Assembly (NCBI GenBank): GCA_040635515.1
Contig: JBEYHY010000002.1
Coordinates: 62,001 to 126,000, forward strand
Source of the DNA: Prauserella_A sp040635515
GTDB lineage: Bacteria > Actinomycetota > Actinomycetes > Mycobacteriales > Pseudonocardiaceae
DNA: 64,000 nt
Reading direction: 5' to 3'
The notes under the pieces were generated by a model. That model had not been told where the DNA came from, did no database searches, and worked only from the letters and a program-made list of their open reading frames with translations. Each line of letters opens with the position of its first letter. Within the stretch, counting starts at the first letter, position 1. The position numbers were made by a program, and so were the translations under genes. Positions 33,171-41,469 of this stretch are shown here, piece by piece.

Positions 33171-34091
33171 ATGACAAGCACCGGCTTCTTCGAACCCCTC
33201 CCGCATGTCCTGGTCGCCGACGACTTCGACAGGGGGATGAGCGGATGGCTCGACCTGCGTCCGAACTTCGTCGCCCCGGGTTTTCGCGAGCACTCCGACG
33301 ACATCGATCTGATCCATTGGGGACCGGCGATGCTCAGCTCGGCGACGTTCGCCTTCGGCGGCACCCACGGCTCCGCGCAGGGAACCTATTCGCTCAAAGT
33401 GTCCAGCCGGGCCGCCGCGGCGCCACCGGACCAGCCACCCGCTCCCGGATCGATGGGCCTGGCGATCAAGCGGCTCGCCGTTCCTCCCGGGACCAAGCGC
33501 GTGCGCGTCGAAGCGCTCATCGCCTACAAGGCGGAGCAGGACCGGCCCGGTCTCGGAGTGAACGACGTGCGGGCCTTCGGGCTCTTCGTCGACCTGCAGG
33601 ACGACGTCCACCGCTACATGCCGGGGGTGCGGTACGTGAACGCCGTTGCCGGTGAACCGGTGCGGCGCTGGCAGTTCTACAGCCCGGCAGAGGTCACCGA
33701 CGAGCAGTGGAGCTACGGCACGGACGGATGGCACAAGGCGGGGATCGATCCACAATGGTTCGGAGCTCGCGACGCCGACGGGTCGACCGTCGCCACGACC
33801 TGGTTCCCCGGCGGGCCTCAGCACCTCATCTACAACGAGTCCGACGACAAGCTGAACTGGATGCCGCTTTCGCTCACCGTAAACCTCGAAACGCGCGCCT
33901 ACGAACGGTTCAGCGTGGGGAACCGGCTGCTGACTTTTCCCGAGGGAGCGCGTCCGACGCTGGCCCGGGCCTACAACGACATCGAGGGCCTGCTGAACCC
34001 GGTGTTCTTCGTCGAGGCCGACACCGATCGCCGCGTCTCGCTGTTCGTGGACTCCGTCGTCATCTCGGCGGAGAAGAGGGAGGACTCGTGA
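33171..34091 (+). CDS. LamG-like / DUF6772-type protein of unknown function
   Basis: 306 residues from ATG 33171; an in-frame GTG at 33108 would overlap the promoter. No signal peptide or membrane segment is seen. The composition is beta-rich and Trp/Gly/Asp-rich (LVADDFDRGMSGWLDL, DLIHWGPAMLSSATFAFGG, WFPGGPQHLIYNESDDKLNW), like concanavalin-type jelly-roll domains. I think it matches DUF6772, an assignment from memory that needs a profile search. With the mannitol-dehydrogenase relative, transporter and LacI regulator it may handle a carbohydrate intracellularly, for example as a lyase or epimerase. Confidence 0.8.
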   Translation: MTSTGFFEPLPHVLVADDFDRGMSGWLDLRPNFVAPGFREHSDDIDLIHWGPAMLSSATFAFGGTHGSAQGTYSLKVSSRAAAAPPDQPPAPGSMGLAIKRLAVPPGTKRVRVEALIAYKAEQDRPGLGVNDVRAFGLFVDLQDDVHRYMPGVRYVNAVAGEPVRRWQFYSPAEVTDEQWSYGTDGWHKAGIDPQWFGARDADGSTVATTWFPGGPQHLIYNESDDKLNWMPLSLTVNLETRAYERFSVGNRLLTFPEGARPTLARAYNDIEGLLNPVFFVEADTDRRVSLFVDSVVISAEKREDS

Positions 34092-34420
34092 AGAACTTCT
34101 ACACCTCCGTCGTCGAGTTGCGGCAGCGCTTCGACGAGGTCGTCGAGACGCACCCCTACGAGTGCGGCTGGGCCGACGAGGCCATCTTCTTCGTCGAGAC
34201 GCACGAGTTCGATCCTGGTGCGGTGCTCACGCTCCGCGTGCAGGTGAGCCCGGACGGCATCCGGTGGATGGACGAGGGCACCGAATTGGAACTCACCGAT
34301 ACGGGTTTCGTCCGGGTCGGGCACTTCGGCGGCTTCCTGCGCATGACGGGTACCGCCGTCGGCGGCGATGGGAAGCCGGTGCCGGTCACCGTCTCCGTCC
34401 GGCTCGCATTGAAAGGATGA
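34088..34420 (+). CDS. Small beta-rich protein, unknown, paired with the LamG-like gene
   Basis: 110 residues from GTG 34088, overlapping the previous stop by four bases. No signal peptide, membrane segment or known motif. Alternating hydrophobics (EAIFFVETHEF, GAVLTLRVQVSPDG, FVRVGHFGGFLRMTG) suggest a small beta-sandwich. The tight coupling to the preceding gene implies a complex or a shared reaction. I do not recognise a family. Confidence 0.75.
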   Translation: MKNFYTSVVELRQRFDEVVETHPYECGWADEAIFFVETHEFDPGAVLTLRVQVSPDGIRWMDEGTELELTDTGFVRVGHFGGFLRMTGTAVGGDGKPVPVTVSVRLALKG

Positions 34421-34430
34421 GCGGGAAACA

Positions 34431-35732
34431 ATGACGTTTCGAATCAACAAGGCGACCATCGGGGCGACCGTCGGCACGGCGCTGGAATGGTACGACTTCT
34501 CCCTCTACGCGACCGCGAGCGCGGTGGTGTTCCCCGCCGTCTTCTTCCCTTCCGGGGACCCGTTCATGGCGACGCTCGCCTCGTTCGCGACGTTCGCGGT
34601 CGGATTCTTCGCCAGGCCCGTCGGCGGCGTGATCATCGGTGTCCTCGGCGACCGCTACGGCCGCAGGCAGATGCTGTTCCTCACGCTCGTGCTGATGGGG
34701 ATCTCCTCCGCGCTCATCGGATTCATTCCCAATTTCGCCTCGATCGGCGTCGCCGCTCCCGTGCTGCTGATCGTCTTGCGAATACTCCAGGGCGTCGGGG
34801 CAGGCGGCGAGTACGCGGGCGCGACGTTGCTGGCCGCCGAGCACTCCCATGCCTCGTCGCGAGGGCTGAACGCGGCCCTTCCCGGCGCGGGCAACGCCGC
34901 GGGGGCACTGCTGGCGACGGGAGTGCTGACGCTGCTGAACACCACCATGTCGCGGGAGGCGTTCCTGTCCTGGGGATGGCGGGTGGCCTTCATCGCCAGC
35001 ATCCTGGTGTGCGTCGCGGGCATCGTGATCCGCCTGCGCATTCCGGAGAGCCCCGAGTTCGAGGGCTCCAAGGAGAAAAGGGATGTTCCGCGCGTCCCGC
35101 TCTCGGAGCTGTTCCGCTCCTCGGGCCGCAAGATCCCGTTCGCGATGCTCGCCAGCATCGGTCCCAACGTGGCCAGCTACCTCCCCTCGGTGTACGCACT
35201 GACCTATTTGGCCTCGGTGGTCGGCGCTCCGGAATGGATCGGGCTCACCGGGATCATGATCGGCAACTTCCTCAAGTTGCTGACGATCCCGCTGGCGGGC
35301 TGGCTTTCCGACCGCTTCGGCAGGCGGCCGGTGTTCCTCGGTGGGGCCATCGGCGCGGCCGCGCTCATCTACCCGTTCTTCTTCCTGCTGAACACCGGCA
35401 CCCCGGTTCTGGTGTGGATCGGCCTGGTGCTCATCTTCACGCTGTGCAACGACGCGATGCTCGCGGCACAGTCGGGCTTCATGTCGGAGTTGTTCGACGT
35501 GCGCCACCGCTACACCGGCGTGACGTTCAGCAGGGAGATCACCGGCGCGCTCGTCGGCGGCACGCTGCCCTTCGTCGCCGCCGCGCTGACCGAGGCCGCG
35601 GGCGGGGCCTACTGGCTGGTCGCGCTCTACTGCCTCGTGCTCATGCTGCTGGCCGCGATCGGCATGTTCCTGCTGCCGGAAACGCGCGCGCTCGTGTCGC
35701 GGCAACCCGCCGCGGCGCCGGGTGAGCGGTGA
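34431..35732 (+). CDS. MFS transporter, MHS family
   Basis: 433 residues, twelve predicted helices. Helix 1 has TALEWYDFSLYATASAVVF. The loop 2-3 motif is GVLGDRYGRRQM, and GVGAGGEYAGATLLAAEHS and GWLSDRFGRRP follow. It is a proton symporter of organic acids or polyol-type substrates. Lying between the unknown pair and the LacI gene, it most likely imports the substrate of this cluster. Confidence 0.92.
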   Translation: MTFRINKATIGATVGTALEWYDFSLYATASAVVFPAVFFPSGDPFMATLASFATFAVGFFARPVGGVIIGVLGDRYGRRQMLFLTLVLMGISSALIGFIPNFASIGVAAPVLLIVLRILQGVGAGGEYAGATLLAAEHSHASSRGLNAALPGAGNAAGALLATGVLTLLNTTMSREAFLSWGWRVAFIASILVCVAGIVIRLRIPESPEFEGSKEKRDVPRVPLSELFRSSGRKIPFAMLASIGPNVASYLPSVYALTYLASVVGAPEWIGLTGIMIGNFLKLLTIPLAGWLSDRFGRRPVFLGGAIGAAALIYPFFFLLNTGTPVLVWIGLVLIFTLCNDAMLAAQSGFMSELFDVRHRYTGVTFSREITGALVGGTLPFVAAALTEAAGGAYWLVALYCLVLMLLAAIGMFLLPETRALVSRQPAAAPGER

Positions 35733-35782
35733 GCGGATAGCCGCCGTGAGCCGGGCCGGGACCCGGCAGGCATAGTTGAGGC

Positions 35783-36856
35783 ATGGAGGGACGCACTTCG
35801 AAGGAACAGGGCCGACCGCGACGCGGCGGCGAGGTCCGGCTCGCGGACGTCGCCGCCGCCGCGCGGGTCTCGGCTCCGCTGGCCTCCCGCGTTCTCAATG
35901 CCGACCCGAAGGTCAGGGCCACTCCGGAGACCAAGGCCAGGGTCCTCGAAGCCGCCGAGCAACTCGGCTACGTTCCCAACATCGCGGCGAAGACCCTCCG
36001 CCAGCGCCGGACGGGCCTGCTCGGCCTCGTCGTCCACAACCTGTCGAGCCCCATCTACCTCGACCTGCTGCAGGGGGCGCGTACCGAGGCCGCGGCCAAC
36101 AACTACTTCCTCGTGCTCGGCGACGTGGACGAGTTGCTCACCGACCCGGAGGCCTACCGGATCCTCGTCAACGGCAAGCGGGTCGACGGGCTGATCGTCC
36201 AGGGCGGGCACGGCGAGTTCGATCAGCACATCGCGGAAATCGCCCGCGCGCTGCCGACCGTCATCGTCAACGCGCCGCCGAAGCTGACCGAAACCGTCGC
36301 CCCGCTCGTCGCCCCCGACGAGGGCGCCGCGACGAGGATGCTCACCGAGCATCTCCTCGCGCTCGGGCACACCAGGATCGGGCTCATCTCGGGGCCGTCC
36401 GAGTCGCCGACGAACCTGCTCAGGACGCGGGGCGTACGCGAAACACTCGCCTCGGCGGGGCTGACCCTGTGCGAGGAGGACACCGTCCATCTCACCTGGT
36501 CGGCCGAGGCGGGCAGGGCCGGACTGCGCGAACTGGCCACCCGCTGGGCCGGTCCCGACCGGCCCAGCGCGCTCATCGGGGGAAACTCGCTCATCGGCAT
36601 CGGCATGCTCAGGGCGGCCGCGGAACTGGGCATCGAGGTGCCTGCCGAGCTTTCGATCGCGGCCGTGCACGACACGTGGATCAGTGAACACCTCGTGCCG
36701 TCGCTGACCACGGTCAGCCTGCCGCTGCGGGAAATGGGCGAGACCGCGGTCCGGTTGCTGTTGTCCGAACCGCCACGGGAACGGCAGACGATCATCTCCG
36801 ACCCGCCGCCCCGGCTGCACGTGCGAGCCTCGACCGCCGCGCCCGGATCACAGTAG
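35783..36856 (+). CDS. LacI-family transcriptional regulator
   Basis: 357 residues. The N-terminal HTH and hinge are complete (VRLADVAAAARVSAPLASRV, TKARVLEAAEQLGYVPNIAA), and the rest is a periplasmic-binding-protein-like effector domain (GLLGLVVHNLSSPIYLDLL, GHTRIGLISGPSES, SIAAVHDTWIS). It should repress the sugar-type cluster and release on ligand binding. The 3' end overlaps the convergent Nramp-like gene by nine bases. Confidence 0.94.
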   Translation: MEGRTSKEQGRPRRGGEVRLADVAAAARVSAPLASRVLNADPKVRATPETKARVLEAAEQLGYVPNIAAKTLRQRRTGLLGLVVHNLSSPIYLDLLQGARTEAAANNYFLVLGDVDELLTDPEAYRILVNGKRVDGLIVQGGHGEFDQHIAEIARALPTVIVNAPPKLTETVAPLVAPDEGAATRMLTEHLLALGHTRIGLISGPSESPTNLLRTRGVRETLASAGLTLCEEDTVHLTWSAEAGRAGLRELATRWAGPDRPSALIGGNSLIGIGMLRAAAELGIEVPAELSIAAVHDTWISEHLVPSLTTVSLPLREMGETAVRLLLSEPPRERQTIISDPPPRLHVRASTAAPGSQ

Positions 36857-38170
36857 TCCGGCGATCGCCTGGTAGGAGGCCCAGAGGCCGATGCAGCCGA
36901 CGACGAGCAGGGCCGCTGTCTCCCACCACCGATTGACGTATCGCCGCTGCATGAACTTGCCGCTCGTGGTCAGCACGAAGATTCCGACGATGATGATCGG
37001 CCCCGCGAGCGCGGCGAGCGCGTTGACCAGGATGGTGAGTTCCACAAAGGACGGCATGACGGGCAGCGAGAACGTCAGCGGGAGCGCCAGCAGGAAAACT
37101 CCTTGCAGCCAGCGGAAAGCGGGCTTCTTCTCGAAGTCCTCACTGGCTACTTCGGACCCGTCGACCCCGCGAGCACGGAAGGTGTTGGCGGCCCCGTCCA
37201 TCAGCAGCTTCGTCTGGCCGTACGAGTACGCGGGGAATGTCGTGAAGGTGATGAAGAACAGGCCGAGCCAGAACAGAACCTGCCCGATCGGGCCGATCGT
37301 GGCGCCCAGCAGCATCGCGAGCGCGTTCTCGTCGTCGAGTGCACTTGCTTCGGCACTCGTTTCCGCGGCCGTCACCCAGATCGCGAGATTGATGACCAGG
37401 ATGACGAGCATGCCGATGGCGAGGTCCACCAGCTGGATCTTGCGATGGCGCGGCGTCAGCCAGCCCTTGTCCTGCAGGAAGTAGTTGTACATCAGGTTGG
37501 TCGTCGACCCGCCGACGCCGCCGATGAGCGCGGCCACGATGACGACGCTCTCGATGCCGCCCGTGGTCTCCGGGACCTGGAAGGTCAGCCCCTCAAGGAA
37601 GTTCACCGGGTCGAATCCCTGTATCAGCGCGACGGAGCCGAAGCTGCAGACCAGGATGACCGCGGCCGCGCGGGCGATGAACTCGAACGTCGCGTACTGC
37701 CGGTGCCTGAACAGTAGCACCAGGGTGATGGCGACAAGGCCCGCCGCGGAATAGAAGACGCCCCATTCGGAATCTCCGGGCCGCCCGATCAGATTGTAGA
37801 AGGCGGTACCCGCTCCCTTGATGATGTAGGTCGCGTATCCGAAGCCGAGTACGAACGCGCACAGTCCCACGATGAACGGAAGCGGCCGCCAGATCCTGGC
37901 GAACCCTTCCATGATGGAGCTGCTGGAATTGTTGTTGCACAAGACGTACTTGGCTATCGCGGAAACGAACACGTAGCGCGCGAGCAGGGAAAGGACCAGC
38001 GCCCACATCAGCGCATAGCCGTAGTCGGCGCCGGACACCGAGGAGGACACGAGATCGCCGGCGCTCATCCAGGCCAGTGCCATCACGATGCCGGGGCCGA
38101 GGGCGCGCAGGTATCCTCTTGTTCCTTGAGGTACTGGGGCCACTCCGGGTTTTGTTTCAGGGGCTATCAC
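36848..38170 (-). CDS. Nramp-superfamily transporter lacking the canonical metal motifs
   Basis: 440 residues from GTG 38170, about eleven helices. The Nramp fold is indicated by GPGIVMALAWMSAGDLVSSS in helix 1 and GGVGGSTTNLMYNYFLQDKG in helix 6. In transition-metal Nramps those helices carry DPGN and MPH; here they read SAGD and TTN, so manganese/iron coordination cannot be conventional. It may carry another cation or an organic ion. The divergent GntR/FAD-oxidoreductase pair lies upstream. The GTG start has only a distant GAGGAG, so the N-terminus is uncertain by a few residues. Confidence 0.85.
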   Translation of the reverse strand: MIAPETKPGVAPVPQGTRGYLRALGPGIVMALAWMSAGDLVSSSVSGADYGYALMWALVLSLLARYVFVSAIAKYVLCNNNSSSSIMEGFARIWRPLPFIVGLCAFVLGFGYATYIIKGAGTAFYNLIGRPGDSEWGVFYSAAGLVAITLVLLFRHRQYATFEFIARAAAVILVCSFGSVALIQGFDPVNFLEGLTFQVPETTGGIESVVIVAALIGGVGGSTTNLMYNYFLQDKGWLTPRHRKIQLVDLAIGMLVILVINLAIWVTAAETSAEASALDDENALAMLLGATIGPIGQVLFWLGLFFITFTTFPAYSYGQTKLLMDGAANTFRARGVDGSEVASEDFEKKPAFRWLQGVFLLALPLTFSLPVMPSFVELTILVNALAALAGPIIIVGIFVLTTSGKFMQRRYVNRWWETAALLVVGCIGLWASYQAIAGLL

Positions 38171-38230
38171 GCTGGATCACTACTCCTCGTTGAGTGTGTC
38201 GCCGGATATCCGCGGGTGGGTCCGAAGTGG

Positions 38231-38935
38231 TCAGTCCGCCTCGGTGGGGCCAGGGCGCGGGCTGTCACCTGCCAGGCGCGATTGCAGGAAACGGGCCCAG
38301 GTCGATACGTGGTCGCGCATGGTGCGCTCGGCGAGATCGGCGTCGCCGTCGCTGATCGCCGTCGCGATCGCGAGGTGTTCCGCGGCGGCTCGTCGTGACC
38401 AGGCGGGGGAGGCGTGCCCGTAGGCGAGGCGGCGGCACAGTCGGACACGGTCGTGGATCGTCGCGAGCAGCTCGATGACGGCCGCGTTTCTGCTGCCTCT
38501 CGCGATGGCCTCGTGGAACTCGTTGCCCAGTTCGGCCGCCGCCGTCGGATCCATGTCGATCGATCCGTCCGCGAGGCCGGCGAACTTTTCCATGAAGGCG
38601 GCGAGGTAGGTTTCGCCGACCCGTTCCGCGGCCAGCCGGGCCGCCATACCCTCCAGTGCTTCGCGTGCCTGGTAGAGGCTCTGCATGTTCTCGGCGCTGA
38701 ACTCGCGTACGTGCGCGCCTCGCTGGGCGACGATCGAGACGAGCCCGTCACGTTCGAGCTGCCGCAGCGCCTCGCGGACCGGTACCCGGCTCACCGCGAG
38801 TTCCTCGGCGATCACGCGCTCGGGAATGGGGTCGCCCGGCTGGTAGCGACCGCTCAGGATCCGCGAGCGCAGTTCCTGGCGGATCGTCTCGTACTTGCGC
38901 GTACCGCCACTGTCGTCGCGCTCCCTCGATGTCAT
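38231..38935 (-). CDS. GntR-family regulator (FCD)
   Basis: 234 residues from ATG 38935 with GGAGG seven bases upstream; longer in-frame reading would run through the operators. The N-terminal winged helix is YETIRQELRSRILSGRYQPG, VIAEELAVSRVPVREALRQL and ERDGLVSIVAQRGAHV. The FCD domain follows, with metal-site histidines in ELGNEFHEAIA, RRAAAEHLAIA and MRDHVSTW. It is divergent from the FAD oxidoreductase, and two identical TGGTATACCA palindromes lie between them. Confidence 0.92.
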   Translation of the reverse strand: MTSRERDDSGGTRKYETIRQELRSRILSGRYQPGDPIPERVIAEELAVSRVPVREALRQLERDGLVSIVAQRGAHVREFSAENMQSLYQAREALEGMAARLAAERVGETYLAAFMEKFAGLADGSIDMDPTAAAELGNEFHEAIARGSRNAAVIELLATIHDRVRLCRRLAYGHASPAWSRRAAAEHLAIATAISDGDADLAERTMRDHVSTWARFLQSRLAGDSPRPGPTEAD

Positions 38936-38953
38936 CGCGTCCTCCACCAAGGG

Positions 38954-38984
38954 TGGTATACCAACATCGCTGTATGGTATACCA
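38954..38984. promoter_or_regulatory. Twin GntR operators (TGGTATACCA x2)
   Basis: TGGTATACCA, a perfect 10-bp palindrome, occurs at 38954-38963 and again at 38975-38984. The centres are 21 bp apart, two helical turns on the same face. The position is the divergent control region of the GntR gene and the FAD oxidoreductase gene. TGGTATACCA-type sites are established for FadR-subfamily GntR proteins. Confidence 0.85.
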
Positions 38985-39099
38985 GTGGTCGATCGAGTCA
39001 ACCCCGGATGTCAGCGAGCGGGGGCCCGCGGGTATCCATTTCGGACAGACGCCGGCTGTGCCGGTTGTGTCAGCCGTGTCGGTTGCAGAGAGAGGAACC

Positions 39100-40455
39100 A
39101 TGGAACATCTCGGTGACTACGACACCATCGTCGTAGGTGCAGGAGTAACCGGAATCGTCGCCTCCGTCGCCGCGGCCCGCGCCGGAGCCCGCGTGTTGCT
39201 CGTGGAAAGCAGCGGAATACTGGGCGGCTTGATCACCGGCGGCAGGCTCACCAAGCCGACCGGGATCGTGCAGCCGGGTGTCTATCTCGACCTGATCGAA
39301 CGCGCGGCCGCCTACGGCGGTGCCGATCCCAATGTCCAGGAATCGCATTGGGGGACCTACAGCGGGGTTTTCGACACCGAGGTGATGCAGCGGGTCATTA
39401 TCGAAACCATTGAGGAGGCCGGTGTCGAGGTCCTGCTCTTCGCCCATGTCACCGCCGCGATCAAGGAAGGTGACCGCGTTCGCGGGATCGAACTGCACAC
39501 CAAGGCCGGGCGGCGGCTGGCCACGGCGGCGACCGTGATCGACGCGAGTGGCGACGGCGATCTCGCCGCGCTCGCGGGCGTCGACTTCATGTACGGGCGC
39601 CCGGAAGACGGGCACGTGCAGCCGATGACCAGCTACTTCCGGATCTTGAACGTCCGGTTCGCCGAGCTGGCCCAGGATTGTCTCGATCATCCCGCCGACA
39701 TGCGCGAACTGGTGATTCCCGATGGCGCGGGGCAGGACAACGACGACTACGTGCTCAAGTTCTACATGGCGGGATTCGAGCAGCGGATCGCCGACGCCCG
39801 CGCGGACGGGTTCGAGTGGATCATCCCCAAGACGCACCTGCACATGAAAGCAGGGCTGTTGCCCGGCGAACTCAACGTGAACGCGACAAGGGTCCAGGGC
39901 AACGCGCTCGATCCGTGGACCCGCACCAAGGCCGCCATCGAGGTGCGCAAGCAGGCCTATTGCGCGTTCGACTTCCTGCGCAAATACGTCCGAGGCATGG
40001 AATCCGCGATTTTCCTCGACGTCGCACCCGTTCTCGGAGTTCGCGAAACCCGACGCATCGAGGGCGACTACGTCCTCACTGAACGCGACGTCCGGTCGGA
40101 GGCACGCTTCGCCGACGCCATCGGACTGTCCAACGCCCCACTGGACATTCACGAGCCCGGTGGTGAGGGCGGCGCCATGATCGGCGTCAACACCGGATAC
40201 GGAATCCCCTACCGCTGCTTGCTTCCTCGTGGTGTCGAGGGCCTGCTGATCGCGGGGCGCTGTCTTTCCGTGGACTCCGGTGCGTTCGCCTCGACCCGCA
40301 ACACCCCCGCGTGCGCGATCACCGCGCAGGCGGCGGGAATCGCCGCGGCCGAATGCGCGCGCAGGAAGATCACCCCGCGCGAACTCCCCGCCGAGATTGT
40401 CCAAAAAGCACTGACCGAGATCGGGACATCGCTCGGTGAACGGGCTTCCGCGTAG
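39100..40455 (+). CDS. FAD-dependent oxidoreductase (FAD_oxidored family)
   Basis: 451 residues from ATG 39100 (AGAGAGAGG upstream). The N-terminal Rossmann motif VVGAGVTGIVASVAAARAGA ends in the ribose-binding VES. TVIDASGDGDLAALAGVDF and the C-terminal GLLIAGRCLSVD ... AITAQAAGIAAA complete the family pattern. Such proteins oxidise or reduce small organic acids or dehydrated rings. No partner enzyme is adjacent except the divergent GntR and Nramp-like genes. Substrate unknown. Confidence 0.88.
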   Translation: MEHLGDYDTIVVGAGVTGIVASVAAARAGARVLLVESSGILGGLITGGRLTKPTGIVQPGVYLDLIERAAAYGGADPNVQESHWGTYSGVFDTEVMQRVIIETIEEAGVEVLLFAHVTAAIKEGDRVRGIELHTKAGRRLATAATVIDASGDGDLAALAGVDFMYGRPEDGHVQPMTSYFRILNVRFAELAQDCLDHPADMRELVIPDGAGQDNDDYVLKFYMAGFEQRIADARADGFEWIIPKTHLHMKAGLLPGELNVNATRVQGNALDPWTRTKAAIEVRKQAYCAFDFLRKYVRGMESAIFLDVAPVLGVRETRRIEGDYVLTERDVRSEARFADAIGLSNAPLDIHEPGGEGGAMIGVNTGYGIPYRCLLPRGVEGLLIAGRCLSVDSGAFASTRNTPACAITAQAAGIAAAECARRKITPRELPAEIVQKALTEIGTSLGERASA

Positions 40456-40465
40456 CGGGGGAGCG

Positions 40466-41347
40466 CTACGCGGTCAGTTCTTCGGCCTTCGCGCGGATGA
40501 GCCGGCGCACGATGTGCGCGGCTCTTGAGGGCTGGGTGTTCTTCCGGTGGGTGAGGCAGATCCGCACGGGATGTGCGTCGCGCAGCGGAATCCACACCAG
40601 ATCAGGGATGTCGGCCGAGGTCTCGAACTTGGCGAGGATGCCGAGACCCGCGCTCTCGGCGACCATCACCTTGAGGCTGCGTGCCGTCATCGCCTCGACG
40701 ACGATGTCGGGATTGCTTACGTTCCGGTGCAGCAGCTCCCACAGCGTGGTGCCGCCGCGCATGGTGACGATCGGCCAGGTCTCCAGATCGCGCCAGTACA
40801 GGTACTCGCGCCCGGCGAGCGGGTGATCGCCGGGCGCGTAGACGCCCATCGGCGCCGAGACGAGCGGCACGCGATGCAGGCCGGAGGCGGCCGGGCTCGT
40901 CGGCACGGTCACCACCGCGAAATCCAGTTCGCCGTCGAGCACGGCGGCCTCGACCTCGGCCGAACCCCCTTCCCGCACGGTGAACCGCAGGCCCGCGTGC
41001 CGTTTGCGCAGTCTGCCCACGACCGGCGCGACGATCGTCTCGGCGGTCACCGAGACCGCCCCGATCCGTACCTTGCCGTGGTAGGCGCCGCCTGCCGCCA
41101 TGGCCGAATCGCGCAGTTCCTCCTCGGCCGCGACGAGCCGCCGCAGCGGATCGAGCAGTGCCTGACCCGCCGCCGTCGGCCGCACACCGTGCTTGCCGCG
41201 CGTCAGCAGCACCACGTCGAGTTCCTCTTCCAGCGCGCCGATCTGCTGGCCCACGGTCGGCTGGCTGACCTCGCAGCGGGCCGCCGCCGCCCGCAGTGAC
41301 CCGGTCTCGATGGCGGCCAGGAAGTACCGCACTCGCTCCACACGCAC
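40466..41347 (-). CDS. LysR-family transcriptional regulator
   Basis: 293 residues from GTG 41347 (another GTG lies two codons in; no strong ribosome site). The N-terminal HTH is VRYFLAAIETGSLRAAAARC, VSQPTVGQQIGALEEELDVV, LLTRGKHGVRPTAAG. The C-terminal two-lobed substrate domain follows (VRIGAVSVTAETIVAPVVGR). It is divergent from the CoA-transferase and MatC-like carrier genes, which it should activate in response to a pathway acid. Confidence 0.92.
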   Translation of the reverse strand: MRVERVRYFLAAIETGSLRAAAARCEVSQPTVGQQIGALEEELDVVLLTRGKHGVRPTAAGQALLDPLRRLVAAEEELRDSAMAAGGAYHGKVRIGAVSVTAETIVAPVVGRLRKRHAGLRFTVREGGSAEVEAAVLDGELDFAVVTVPTSPAASGLHRVPLVSAPMGVYAPGDHPLAGREYLYWRDLETWPIVTMRGGTTLWELLHRNVSNPDIVVEAMTARSLKVMVAESAGLGILAKFETSADIPDLVWIPLRDAHPVRICLTHRKNTQPSRAAHIVRRLIRAKAEELTA

Positions 41348-41358
41348 CGGGCCAACAT

Positions 41359-41373
41359 AAAGGCAAAACCTTT
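41359..41373. promoter_or_regulatory. Inverted repeat between LysR and CoA-transferase genes
   Basis: AAAGG and CCTTT flank CAAAA, a 15-bp AT-rich element in the divergent LysR/CaiB control region. Its size suits a T-N11-A LysR box. Seen once only. Confidence 0.5.
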
Positions 41374-41469
41374 CACCCGTAAGTTCCGATCACTTCTTCC
41401 TTCCCGTTCACGGGGCAGGACATGCTGTGCCGACTGGCAGAAGGCGTCCCGAGGTGAAAGGAATACCTG

